Below are positions 29,212-41,182 of a DNA stretch of 64,000 bases, piece by piece. Origin of the DNA: Cyprinodon diabolis (taxonomy: Eukaryota > Chordata > Actinopteri > Cyprinodontiformes > Cyprinodontidae); contig CM060068.1 of NCBI GenBank assembly GCA_030533445.1, forward strand, positions 20,117,510-20,181,509, read 5' to 3'. A program made the translations under genes and the position numbers. The notes beneath the pieces are model-generated. The model was not told the origin of the DNA. It saw nothing but the letters and a program-made list of their open reading frames with translations, and did not search any database. Position 1 is the first letter of the stretch; each line of letters begins with the position of its first letter.

Positions 29212-29220
29212 TATATATAA
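29212..29220 (+). promoter_or_regulatory. possible TATA box for tanc1 exon 1
   Basis: TATATATAA lies about 30 bases before the assumed start of the candidate non-coding exon. This is weak evidence because the region is AT-rich. Confidence 0.2.
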
Positions 29221-29239
29221 CTTAGAGAAAATAGGCTTT

Positions 29240-29515
29240 AACATTGAAGTTTCCCCTTCAGGAGTTTCAGTTTGTTTCTCCTTCCTCCCTTCAGGTCCAT
29301 GAGGCTTTTCCAGAGGGAGGGGGAGGAGGACAGGCACTTTGTTCTCTGATATCCCTCCCTCCAGATGACCTCATGCCGGGGAAAGGAGGAGGGGAAGGAG
29401 GAGCATTGGTCTACCTTGCTGAATCAAACTGGCTCTGGGACTGAGCTCGTGAGGAAGTAGGAGTTGGGAGAACTTTTATTTTTGCCTGTAGAGTGATCTC
29501 CATGACATTTATCAG
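29240..29515 (+). other. tanc1: candidate tanc1 non-coding exon 1 (5' limit unknown)
   Basis: The stretch is GC- and purine-rich compared with its AT-rich surroundings and ends in a consensus donor, ATCAG|gtaaga at 29516. It lies upstream of the first tanc1 coding exon at 42829 on the same strand, and TANC1 in mammals also has a 5' non-coding exon. The 3' end is better supported than the start. Open frames inside it look like composition artefacts. Confidence 0.4.
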
Positions 29516-30024
29516 GTAAGATTTTAAAAGTTTTAAATCAGGGGATTGTTGTGGGAGATGTTCAGCAGAAATATGTCTGGTTTTTGGATGAAAGTTTGTG
29601 TGGAGGAATGCAGAGACATGCCCACCAAACAGGGGCAGACAGCTGACTCACTGCAAACTGAATGAAATCTTTAAGCCTCATTTTCACCTTTTAGTTGTTT
29701 TCTGTTTGGTTAGAAAAGCTCTATTAACATAAAGTTTAGGTGAGTTTGCTTTCATTACTGACTAAAACATCACTCAAACTCTAAAACTGACGTTAAATGA
29801 AAGTATTTAATCACTCATCATCATTAATATTTAGAAACAAGCTGCGCTTTTAACCAATCATTAAAGATGTAACGCTTTATTTAACTATTGTTTATAAAGC
29901 AATGTGAAAACAAAAGAATTATCTTTATATGTTGAGTTTTCTTTAAAAAAAAAATCCACTGCAATGTTTATTTTGATGTTATTGTTTATGTCTGGAGATG
30001 TAATGTAGGTGAATTTGGGCAATT

Positions 30025-30135
30025 GAAATCAGGGGCGGAGCTAGATGGGGGACCTGAGGTGCCCATGGCCACCCTTAGCCAATCACTTGCCACCCCCACC
30101 ATTTTTCCCCTCACTCTAATACAGATGGTGGCAGC
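30025..30135. repeat. fragment of a GGGGCGGAGCTAG-type repeat
   Basis: The sequence caggggcggagctagatggg followed by gccaccccc and ttgccacccccacc resembles a common fish interspersed repeat. It is a fragment with no delimited ends. Confidence 0.3.
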
Positions 30136-32547
30136 AGTACTCTCAATGAAAATATTCAAACTTATTAAACATTTCAAATTTTTTATTTATTAGCAATTAC
30201 TCGACAACTAAAAAAATGTGGTTAATTATACACATTACAATACTAACATTAAAGTTGATATATACATAATTCATGCTGACTTCAGGACTAAATTTTGTGT
30301 TATATGGGGTAAAGAGAAAATTATGTGTCTCTGCAAGTCATCTTTAATAATAACTTAATCTAGATATTAGTCCATGTAAATATTAATTCTATGCAGAAGA
30401 ATTTTTGTTAATAGTAGGTAAGTAATGACAATGTAAAAGGTGTTCGCCCCAGAAATTTTGACCACTAAAATGATTTATTAAGACAGAATGGATGTTGAAA
30501 TATATGCGTCTGTTTGTTAGCAAAGGCTGTAGGAAAGTATAGACTGAATATTTTTTATTTTATCAGCAAAACTTTCTAAAACTACAACTTTGAATAGCCA
30601 CTTGAATTTCACGTGACAGAGGAATAATTTTCAATAAAAAACAGCAGCTGCTGGCTGTGAGATACCCAATAGCATTTATGACAGACATTTTTAACCGATT
30701 ATTTGACTTTAACTCGCTGAAAGCTTTTTTTGCCCCAAGTGGGTAGAATTTGTGATTTGTAAACAAGTGTAAAACTCTGATGAAGCAAAAACAAAGAGTC
30801 TTCAGCCTCCTAAATGTTATGGCTTGTTTTGGCCATGGGTTAGTCATATTAAAAGACATTGCACTTAGGTTCATGTTGGGGGAAATTTTGTGTATTTACC
30901 AAAGATGTAAATTAATATTTAGGCACAGTTTTCAAGAAAAAACAGGGATCTACCAATAATTTGGCTGATGATTTAAACTGGCCACTTTTTTTCTTCACCC
31001 GCATCTGATGGACACATAATGAAGATAGTGAAATAATCTTTTTCTGTTAACTTTTTAGATTTAATAAATACATCAGCTAATGTTTTAATTTAGACATAAA
31101 TGGGGATTATCTTTTGATTGCTCAATGTTTCTGCAGGATTCCTGACTTTCTGCCCCAATAAAGTATTCTGCAGCACATTTTTATTGTAATTCATAAACTT
31201 GGTCTGTTACATTTAATAAAACATACACATAATGTACAGATGGACATAAACATGTCTAAAAAAAAATGAAGATAACCAGGGCATTTTCAGCAGTTAGGTA
31301 TTTCAGATAGCAGGTTTCTAACATTTTAACCTTTGAGAATATAGTCTACTACTGGTATTTCTATTGTGTGTAATTACAAATCAGGCCTTATTGGTGTATT
31401 TGTGTTTCTAGGTCTAAGATTGCTTTGGTTTGCAGTAATACCCACATGTTTACTGACTTATAACTTTTTTTACAAAAGTATTAAAAACACTTTGTGGTGA
31501 AAATGTTAAGTCCCTATCATTCCCCTAATAAATCTAGGAGTGCCATGACTTTTTTAGGAAATGTTCTCTTACCTCTGGATTTAGAATAAACAAATATTTA
31601 ACTCTTTGTTAAAGAGTTACATTTTTATCATTAAAATGCGCATCCATGCAGTTGCTCCAGTTTGTTCTGTTTGGCATATCCAATAAGCAACCAAAACCAT
31701 TTCAAGCAGACATCCAATATGGAGCCAAATAAAACATCCTAACAGTTAGTTTCAATCTGATAGCTCAGAAAGCTGAAGGTCAGAGTTATGGAAGTACACA
31801 AAAGACAGAGAGGAAAGAAAAATATGAGCGTATAGCTCATCTAATAAGGTTATGGTAATATTTACTAGTACTATCACCATATCCAAATATTCTGGTACAG
31901 TGCATTTCTAACTAACATGATCTGATGTGGAAAATGTTGCCAACGTTTTGAAGAGATTTAAAATCCATTGAACTGGATTGAACTGGTTGATGCTGATATG
32001 TGTTTAAAACTTAATAGAACATTTTATAAAAGAAGATGCATCACCTGGGTTTATATGAGGGCTAAAGTACAGTGATCTATTCCACCCATTTAAACTGAGT
32101 CATTGAAGTGTGACTAGCTGTCTGTGTATAACCTGAGCTGATTGCTGCTTGTGGTCAGAGGAGTGGAACACTGTCAGGTGCTCTGAAAATCAAAGCTATG
32201 TTTCTGCGTAAAGAGAAAATACATCATAACATTCAGAAAGAATCCAACTTTATTTTTTAGCTCATTGAGGGATGAATTCAGCACCCTGTCTGATGGTCGC
32301 TGTTTATTAAAGTCAAACTCCTGGATTTCTGTTTCTACGTAGCACATTTTTCATTAGGGAGCCAACAAGTAGGAAGATGTTAGTGAAAACTATTGTGGTC
32401 TGATCATGTGGCCAGTGTTAATCGTCAAGTATTAAATTCATGTCATTTTAGAGTTGAAGGAACCAGCAGAATGGATTTGCATGCTTCTGTGCCAAAGCTG
32501 TAGTGGGCCCAGTTGTCTGTTGGATGTTTGCATCCCAGAAAAGCCAT

Positions 32548-32577
32548 GGGGGGGGGGGGGGGGGGGGGGGGGGGGGG
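32548..32577 (+). repeat. poly-G run (30 bases)
   Basis: Thirty consecutive G on the + strand, preceded by agaaaagccat and followed by ctgtttgagtc. Translated poly-Gly/poly-Pro frames across it are artefacts. Confidence 0.95.
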
Positions 32578-35500
32578 CTGTTTGAGTCTCTGCAGAGCCT
32601 GGTTCCCATGGTCCAAAGCCAACTGGCCGATAAAAGATGCTGGCATCAGGGATGCATTGTGATGGCTGAGGAGGGACACTTGCTGAGGCCAGTGGCCCAA
32701 CTGAACATACTAAGTAGCGGCTTATTTTTTGTCCTCACATTTTCCCTCCCTCTACCATAAAATCCAGATGAAAAAAAATCCAAAAAGCTTTCAACCCTGA
32801 AGGGGTTGATGTGGATTTCTGCTGGACGTGAGAGGAGAATATTTGTTCCCACCTAGCCTTGTGTTTGTACGGTGTTTAATTATTGCAGGATTTTAAATAG
32901 AGCGAAGAGTGTTTCTGTGGAATGCATTACGTCGCATCAACTCTTATCTGCTTTTAGTGAATTATGTTACTTTTATCTCTGTTTGCTTTGACGAGGTTCG
33001 GTTTTCAGGGAAACACTTTGAAACTGTTTGTGAATTTCCAGAGTTTTCCTCAGAGGAAAGTGATATTCAAACTTGAATAGGAAAAATAATACAACAAGAT
33101 CTTTTTAATAGAGTTGAACTTGCGTGATCCCATTAATAATTGTGGGCCCTTCTCATAGCTTGCCTCAGAATTCCTCTGGATATTTTCTCTGACTTTATTT
33201 GGAAAGCATCAGAGTTGTTTTTTTTTCTGCTCTCTTTTTCTTATACTTGTTTGCTTATTGTTATTCCTAATCTGTAATGCTGGTTTTTCTGTTTACAAAA
33301 TAGGTTGAACCCAGAGGAAGTATTTATGCCTTTACAGCTTTGGAATGAAGGATCATAAACAAACCCCCCTTTGAAAAAAAAATGATATTATGCAATTGCA
33401 TTAAAGTCTTACAAAAGCCTTTGTTGAGCTGTTGAATTAAACCCAACTGAATTAAACATGTGTTAATCGCAGAACACTAGAATGCCTTAATGTCACTCTT
33501 GGTATGAAAATCTTAAGGTATGATATCTTTGACTAATTGCTTTAGATTACACACAAAATACAGCATCTATTCTGCTTAAAGTATTACTGTTATAGTACTA
33601 TTTGTAACTTCCCTTTTTCCCTCACTTAAACCAACCAGCATTTTAAATTGCAGCTGGATACATTTTGTCTGTTGCAGTGCTTTTTTCCGTTCTTTTCTTT
33701 ATAGCGTAATAATTACAAGAAGTTAATGGTGGTTAGATAATTATTCAGAGTCAGTTTGCAGGTTGCCAACTGTTATTTAAAGCAGGGCTATAGGTGGCGC
33801 TCCTTTATGTTCCAACGGTAAATGAGCATAAATGAGGGAAATAGTTTGGTACATTCTTTTTACCAGCTGCCTGCAACTGCAGATCAACAGGTGGGGGAGG
33901 GGCTGCAGAGAAGCGGGATCATATTTGCCCTTCCACATCCTGTTAAAGCTCTTAAGCTTCAGTGATAGAAGATATTTGCATTTTTCAAACCGATTGGTTC
34001 AAGTAGCTGCCCATGCTTGTTGATATCTTTCTGTCCAATTTGTCATTTTGAAAGTTTAAAATGTTGCAAATAAAAACGAAAATGTGGATTAGGAGTAAAT
34101 TAGCCAATTATGTCAGAAAAGGACGTTATTGACCACATGTCTGAGGGAAGAAAAAAAAAATGTGTTGCCATTATTCCTTCCTGTCATCGTTCTTTCAACT
34201 GGTATCGGTAATGGAAGAAGTGCATTGTGGGAACATCCAGAAATACGCGGGCAGCAGAAATAGCTGATCAGTCATGTGTGATAAATGTTAGCAAATCTGT
34301 TTCTGTCCTCCGTTTAGTTAAGAAAGTGTTTTGGGCTTTTTGTTTTGAAAAAGCCAAAACACCTCAAGTGAACTGAAGCCTTTTTGCTTTATTTCTAATT
34401 TTTACCGTTTCCGTCAACCTTTTATACAATACAATATTTTAAAATGTGCATGAAAAAATGTTGATAGCTTATGTGTCATGCTGGCATATTTTATTTAGAG
34501 ATGGAGCTATCCTCTATGGCATTAAAAGTTTAAATGAATGTGAAGCATGTGTGTTTCCAAAGACCTTGTGGATATTTACCCTCTTGTGTTTGAAAGACCT
34601 CTTAGTAGCAGCTGTTACTGATTTACACTTTAGTTTATGCTCCTAGAAATGAACAAGGGGCTTAGGGGAGCACTGATGATTAATGCTACATTAACAAAGA
34701 GGACATGCACTTAATGAAAGCACATTTAAGATGCAGACATACGATTGAGATGCAGATGTGATCAATTGCGTGTGATTTTCTGATAAGTGTGTTGAAGTGT
34801 TGCTTCCTTTGCAGGTGTGCAGCACTCACTACATATGTCTGATCTCTAGGAAGGGCTGCCACTAGTAAAGCTCTTGAAATCAAACATGTCCTTTTGTTAC
34901 CATTTTTTTAACCATCTCCACTTGTTGCTGTTGTGCAACATGTGTTACCCCTGCTTCCCTTTAAAGCTCCTCTGGTCTTAATCTCTGCATGTGTGGAAAA
35001 AGACACTTAAGATGAGCAACTGATCTTCTAATAAATCAATCTATAACAAAGGTCTGCATATCTGGATATACTGGTACTATAACAATAAATTAGTGCAGCT
35101 GGTCTCATTTGAATTTGATTGATCTGTTAACTCTCTGTTTTTAGAATAAGTTTGTGTTTCACTGTTAGATATTCTTCACCTTGATTCTGATTGTTCCTTA
35201 AGTAATTAAAAAAAGGAAAAAAATCTTTATTTTCAAATTGATTTGTAAGCACAATAGTTAGAGGTTTTCTTATTTTGAACCTATGTTGAAGTGGAAAGAC
35301 CTAAATTACAACTCTAAGTTATTTTTTTTTCTCATTTCAAATGATTTCTTTCGATAGAAATTTTAGTAGTTTTTACTTAACATGATAGATATGGTGAATG
35401 ATTAACTAAAAAGTATTATATCAGTAATAGTGTATTGCAGGAACCTCCTTTTAGACTTAAAAAAGATCATGTTAATGTTTTACCCTTGGTCAAATACCTA

Positions 35501-36145
35501 CAACCCTCTCAGTAGTTAACATTTATGTCAAACTGCTCATATTATTTTAGTTCTAGGAAATCCATAGACATCACATTTAATGAAACATAAATTAATGTTA
35601 ACCAAGTTAAAGTGCAGAAGATTGAGCAAATTGTCTTTATTTTAAATTGATTTGAAAATGAAACTTGTAAAATTTGACATCACTGAAGAATTGTAGAATT
35701 TATTTTTCTCTGATATGTTTTAACACAGAGACATGGGCAACTTCCTGTCAGGTATTGTTTAGGCTGACAGGCTGTACCCTAGGATTTTAGCTGAATGTCA
35801 TTGCTCATCCTCTGCATTAGGAAGGATTAACAAAAAGTGTCCTCTGGGGGCAGCTGTAGCTTTAAAAGTATTTTCTCTCAGTTGTTGTTTGTCTTGTGCT
35901 CACCCCCTTAAATAAGCAACACTTAAAAGTATGAAAAATGACACCTGATTATAGTCTAGTGTTAGATATCGATCCTTTTTTATTTCAAGTTAGGTTTTGT
36001 CTCAGTCGCTGTGAGTCTAGTTTTCCCTGGTTAGAAATGAAAGGCCTTATTTAAAAAATGTAGTGGATTTCTTGGAAAGTCCAAAAATGCCATTTTAAAA
36101 ATATCTTTAATATTGCCTTTTAGGCTATGATATATATAAGCTTCC

Positions 36146-37378
36146 TAGAGCTGAAACAATGAATCAGATTCATTGTGATTATTAGACTATTGAAATAATC
36201 ATCAACTAATTTAGTAATCGATTAATCGTTAACTGGAGTAAACAGACTCTAAAACATAAAACATGCCTTTAGCTGCCAGAACGACCTGCTTAGAGCAGCA
36301 ATTATACCAAAATAAAATATATAAGCCTTTTTAATTTAAGATTTAAAAAAAATTTCCGTCTTCTTTAAAGGAACAGTACACCCAAAACATGATTAGCCTT
36401 CATTTTCTACTCAACCCCATGCTGAACAACACTCTGGAGTACTTTTTTGATATCTCAAATGCATCTGGGGATCTGGGAGGCTTCTTGCTGTCTGCTGACA
36501 TTCAAATAATGGAGGTCTATGGTGCCCGAGGCAGAAAGGTCCATAAAAGTCCACAAAAAACGTGTCAATATTCCTCCATACTGCTCGTCCAATGTATTCC
36601 AAGTGTCCTGAGTTGGTAGCGTCCATAATTTACTCGAAACAAAGTCATTTAGAATGTTTTTAGAGCATAAACAGTAGTGTATAGGATTTCCTAAAAGCGC
36701 GCGCCTGCGAGTTCACGAGCCTACGGAAACTGCGGCAGACCAAGCCAGATGAAAGTGCGCATTCAGCGTCTGCTCTTGATAATGCAAGCGTAGAAGAAGA
36801 AATTTGCTGTTTACCTGTGCAAAGAAAGAAACAACGAAAGAAAAATGTCTGAGGACTTCAGTGTTGAGGAAGAGCATGAGTTCTTTGCCGAGCTGAACGC
36901 GCACTTTCATCTGGTTTGGTCTGCCGCGGTTTCCGTAGACTCGTGAACTCGCAGGCGCGCGCTTTTAGGAAATCCTATACACTACTGTTTATGCTCTAAA
37001 AACATTCTAAATGACTTCGTTTCGAGTAAATTATGGACCCTACCCACTCAGGACACTTGGAATACATTGGACAAGCATTATGGAGGAATATTGACACATT
37101 TTTTGTGGACTTTTATGGACCTTTCTGCCTCGGGCGCCATGGACCTCCATTATTTGAATGTCAGCAGACAGCAAGAAGCCTCCCAGATCTCCAGATGCAT
37201 TTGAGATATCAAAAAAGTACTCCAGAGTGTTGTTCAGCATGGGGGTGAGTAGAAAATGAAGGCTAATCATGTTTTGGGTGTACTATTTCTTTAAGGAACG
37301 TTTTGCTGTCCGATTATTAGTCGAAAAAATAATCGATAGATTAATCGATTTCCAAAAAATTCATTAGCTACAGCCCAA
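36146..37378. mobile_element. TAGGGCTG-type AT-rich element, interrupted by a foldback
   Basis: The left part tagagctgaaacaatgaatc with cgattaatcg and the right part, on the other strand gggctgtagctaatgaat with cgattaatc, are the two ends of a common fish DNA element. The TTAA foldback at 36369-37290 sits between them. The flanks agcttcc and agctgcc are only approximate duplicates. Confidence 0.6.
36369..37290. mobile_element. TTAA-flanked foldback with two 392-bp arms
   Basis: The arms 36369-36760 and 36899-37290 are inverted copies, roughly 97-98% identical by eye, around a 138-bp loop. TTAA lies at both outer edges (36365-36368 and 37291-37294), the target duplication of piggyBac- and Kolobok-type transposases. 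The ends read AGGAACAGTACACCC and AGAAATAGTACACCC. The loop contains an ATG frame starting MSEDFSVEEEHEFF that runs into the right arm and stops. Confidence 0.85.
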
Positions 37379-37435
37379 AGCTGCCTCTACACGGAGCTAA
37401 AGATGCTATCTGCATGAAAAGTTTGTCTGTAAAGA

Positions 37436-37607
37436 TGCACTGGAAAAAAATCGACATCTAAAAAAGTAATTTTTGTCTTAAAATATTTTTTTTCTTGAAT
37501 TGAGGAGGTAAGAGAGACTATTTACATTTAAAATAAGAAATATTTAATCTAATTATCTTATTTTAAGAGTAAAAATACCCATTTTATTTGCAAATCGTCT
37601 TATTTAT
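37436..37607. repeat. dispersed repeat, copy 2 (inverted relative to 16168)
   Basis: It shares cttgaattgaggaggtaa, cttattttaagagtaaaa and cactggaaaaa blocks with the reverse complement of 16168-16440. The next foldback starts directly after it. Confidence 0.5.
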
Positions 37608-37987
37608 ACGGAAGAGGATTAGGGCCACTGAAAAAAAAAAAAAGTTAACTGATTTTTAAATTTTATTTCAGTTTAACATGGGAAAAAAGTCAGAATTCTG
37701 ACTTTTTTCTCAGAATTCTGAGATTAAAGTCAGAATTCTGACTTTTTTCTCAGAATTCTGACTTTAAATCTCAGAATTCTGATTGAATTCTGACAATAAA
37801 AAAAATTCAAAATTTTGAGAAAAAAAGTCAGAATTCTGATATTAAAGTCAAAATTCTGAGATTAAAGTCAGAATATTGAGAAAAAAGTCAGAATTCTGAG
37901 ATTAAAGTCAGAATTCTGACTTTTTTCCCATACTATACTGAAATAAAAAAAAAAAAAATTGTTAACTTTTTTTTTTTCAGTGGCCGT
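37608..37987. mobile_element. ACGGAAGAGG-family foldback, copy 3, expanded interior
   Basis: The left end ACGGAAGAGGATTAGGGCCA is complete; the right end keeps only cagtggccgt, so the last part of the repeat is lost. The interior holds many TCAGAATTCTGA units alternating with AAAGTC and TTTTTTC, more than in copies 1 and 2. The flanks TTATTTAT and ATATTTAC agree at 6 of 8 positions. Confidence 0.8.
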
Positions 37988-40371
37988 ATATTTACCTCTT
38001 ATTAACATAGAGAATAGTAAATGTAGAGTACCTGTAAGCCCTTTAGTAAAATAACTCTTTATAAAGGTACCAAGTGTCTTTTGCTTTTGTGCAATACTGA
38101 CATCTCTGTTTTTAGACATGCATGCAGGAGAAGCTGGCTTCAAACTAGCAGAGTTCTTTGGCATTAATATCACATCTTTTGAATTTCTTTCTGAATAATA
38201 ACCTCTTGTTTAGCGGCTGACATTCAGACTGTGTTCTACTTTATAACTAGTTCCCAAGCTTCCTGTTTGAAATGTAATTTTTTTTCCACCATTGTTTTGA
38301 AGCACTTGAACTCTCAGACCAGGCTGGCTGTTTCCTGCCCGTCATTGAATTGACAACAAGAGAACAGATAATTTTGTAGTTCACATGAGAATTTAAATGC
38401 TCCACTTCTCTGCAGCCTTTATCTAAGCGTTTTGAAGGTCGTGTCACTTTGAGAGTTTCCATGTTGCTATGCCAACGGGGTTGAAATCTTAGCGTGATGA
38501 TTATTCATGTGTAACTAGTTAAAGAAGATAGCTGGCAGAGCATTTCAACAGGAAACAGAGCACTTAAAAGGGATAAAGCTGTTTGCTTCAATACTTGGAG
38601 GGGAGTGGTTTTGATTTGAGTCTTTTCATTGTTGTGTGCCGCCTAATAGAGGACAAAGTTCACGCTTACTCACCAGTATCCGCTAGAGTTAAAAATGCTT
38701 CCTTACCAGTGGCATTCTGGACAAACAATCCCATTTTCTCTCTCTCTATATATAGGTGTTTTTTTTTAGATAACTAGAGCAGCCGTATGGCCCCATTAAC
38801 CCCATGTCATCTCAACAATGTGCAGGTGAGGATCTTTTCTTCCCAGTCTGTTTGGATTTGAACTGTATCACATGAGAAATGACCCAGAAAAGATGCACGC
38901 TGATGACCCGGGCACTTTTTAAACCAGTGGAGACTTCAATTTATCTTTCCTTAAAGGAACCTGTCTTAACATTGCACTTTATTATTACCTTAGGTGTTTT
39001 CACAGTAACGGCCTCCCCTCCTGAAATATGTTTGAATGAAAATGCCACGAGCTCCCTAAAGACATTGAAACAGCTGCAGTGTTTCTTCTTTTTAAATAAC
39101 CAAAGAGGCGGCCACTGGTTTCTGCTGTTTCTGTTAGCAGAGGTGAAGGTTTAGTGTCTGTTATGGCTGTGTTCCACCAGCATGTGTCTGGAAAAAACAC
39201 GTGAACGTCTGTCTCTCTGAAACTTTCACTGTTGTAATATTGAAAGACCCCTTCTAAGGGGCTTTTGCATGTTTCTGAACCCATTTTAAATGTAATTGGA
39301 TGGACCTGAGCTTGAGGAATCTTAAACCCTTCATTCTGCATACCATACAGCCCGCAGCTCCTCTCTGAGGAGACTTTCTCATATACGATAAGTCACAGCT
39401 GTGTCCCATATTAATTAGTTTTGTTTAATGTTATAATCTTTGTGTCGTTGTTAAATGGGTCTAAATCATCCCTGTCAGTCATTTGTTAAAATGTGATGGC
39501 ACTGTAGACGATAGCTTCTTTGATTGCTGTGTAAATCTTAGCGTTGCATACTATATGTGTGTGCGAGTCTGTGTCTGGTGGCTTTGAAAGGGAAAAGGTT
39601 ATGGAAAGAATTAGTCATGTTGGTGTTTAAGGTTTTAATAGGGCGTATCTCATTTCCTTTGGTTTATCCTGGGTGTTGTTTGTTGTTACTGTGGAGATGA
39701 GCAGGATGCTCCCACACAACGCTCAGCTATTTCAACAAGTAACCAATGCACTGTAACAGATCATGCCTATAAACACTGAAGTCTGTTAGAATATGAAAAT
39801 GAACCGCTGTTAGATTTGTTTGAAACTATCCCGAATTAGAGGTAGTTTTTATAGATGCACAAATCGTTTTTATTTGTCCGTTGCTAAAGCTTTAACATGC
39901 TAATAGGAAAATTAAATCCCAGTAGTCATGTTGTAACCCATATGGGGCAGTACTAAAATACCTTTTTTGGAAAATGATAGCAGAAATTAAGAATTTTACA
40001 TGTAAATGTCAACATTTGCACTGTAACGTAAAGATGCAGACCAAAGTTGATTTCTGGTATATTTACTCTTTAAGTAATTGAGGTTATTCTTACAAGGTGT
40101 GTATGACGGAAAGCAGTTGTCGCAATATAGGGTTTAATTATTTTAAACAACTTTATTACAGTTTTCTTTTTCATCTGTTTTAGCATTTCATATCTTTGAA
40201 TAGCATGATCTGCATGGTTAGAGATACTACTTGTAAACAACCAACTTTCTGTGTGTCCTGTTGCTATACTCTATAGGTAAAAGTTTAAACGCACTGCAGA
40301 CATATATCATGTTGAACAGCTGAAGCTTTTCCTCTTAGTCTTTTCTTGTTTAACACATATTGCACAAAAAA

Positions 40372-41182
40372 GGGTACTAGCTGGGATGTCACCCAACCAG
40401 CTTGAAGGCAAGGCAAGGCTAGGCAAAGCAAATTTATTTGTATAGCACAATTCAGTACAAAGACAATGCAAAGTGCTTTACATGATTAAAATAAAGGAAG
40501 ATAAAACAGAATCAAAGCAAGTAGGAAAAAAAAAAAAATAAATAAAATAAAATAAAAAATGCAGAAACAAAAAAGAATATTAAAAACAGTTGGACTAAAG
40601 AAAATATTTTTTTGTTGAACTGTTTAACTAGAACAGTCGAAGGCAATCTTAAACAAATGTGTTTTTAGTTTTGATTTAAAGGAACTCAGGCTTTCTGCAC
40701 TTTTACAGTTTTCTGGAAGTTTGTTCCAGATAAGTGGAGCATAGGAACTAAATGCTGCTTCTCCATGTTTAGTTCTAGTTCTAGGTATGCAGAGCAGGCT
40801 GGAGCCAGAAGACATGTGTGGTCTGTAGGGTTGATACACTGATAGTAAGTCTGTGATGTATTTAGGTGCTAAGCCATTCAGAGATTTATAGACTAGCAGA
40901 AGTATTTTAAAGTCTATTCACTGAGATACAGGGAGCCAGTGTAAGGACTTTAGAACTGGGGTGATGTGCTCTACTTTCTTAATCTTAGTGAGGACACGGG
41001 CAGCAGCGTTCTGGATCAGCTGCAGCTGTCTGATCCACTTTTACAATACACTTGAAGTATTGTACTAAATGTCCCTCCTTGTCATGTACAGACTGAACGG
41101 CTGCCATCCCAGATTGATAACATAGAATTCAACTCAGTTCTACACATACTGTATATATTTGGCTACTGCCAGGTTAGTACTG
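40372..41182. repeat. dispersed repeat copy A, split by a LINE insertion
   Basis: The pieces gggtactagctgggatgtca to cttgaag (40372-40407) and cttgaagtattgtactaaat to ggctactgccaggttag (41051-41179) match the uninterrupted copy at 58150-58304. The LINE tail at 40408-41050 lies exactly between them. Confidence 0.7.
40408..41050 (-). mobile_element. L2/CR1-type LINE 3' end (ORF2 C-terminus and 3' UTR)
   Basis: Read on the minus strand it encodes NAAARVLTKIKKVEHITPVL, KSLHWLPVSQ, an in-frame stop, then FKILLLVYKSLNGLAPKYIT, PRTRTKHGEAAFSSYAPLIW and NKLPENCKSAESLSSFKSKL followed by KTHLF. These are the C-terminal motifs of L2/CR1-clade reverse transcriptase proteins. The 3' UTR ends in tgctatacaaataaatttgc. 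CTTGAAG at 40401-40407 and 41051-41057 is a plausible 7-bp target duplication. The copy is 5'-truncated. Confidence 0.85.

Larger units (their letters stand above)
20581..29239. other. intergenic region between dapl1 and tanc1, dense in DNA transposons
   Basis: Delimited or likely elements lie at 20985, 21587, 23180, 23785 and 24217, a LINE fragment near 27085 and a minisatellite at 27862. No protein-coding gene is supported. The longest open frame (25398-25898, minus strand) has no recognisable similarity. Confidence 0.55.

Noticed and set aside
29244..29444. 66-codon Gly-rich frame in the candidate tanc1 exon 1
   Set aside because: Purine-rich composition explains it; no homology, and the known TANC1 start is at 42862.
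36389..37270. Pairs of about 70-codon open frames on both strands with similar sequences
   Set aside because: They are the same frames read from the two inverted arms of the TTAA foldback, not separate genes.
40624..40839. 71-codon minus-strand frame as a host gene
   Set aside because: It is the C-terminal part of an L2/CR1-type LINE protein (AFSSYAPLIWNKLPE..FKSKLKTHLF).
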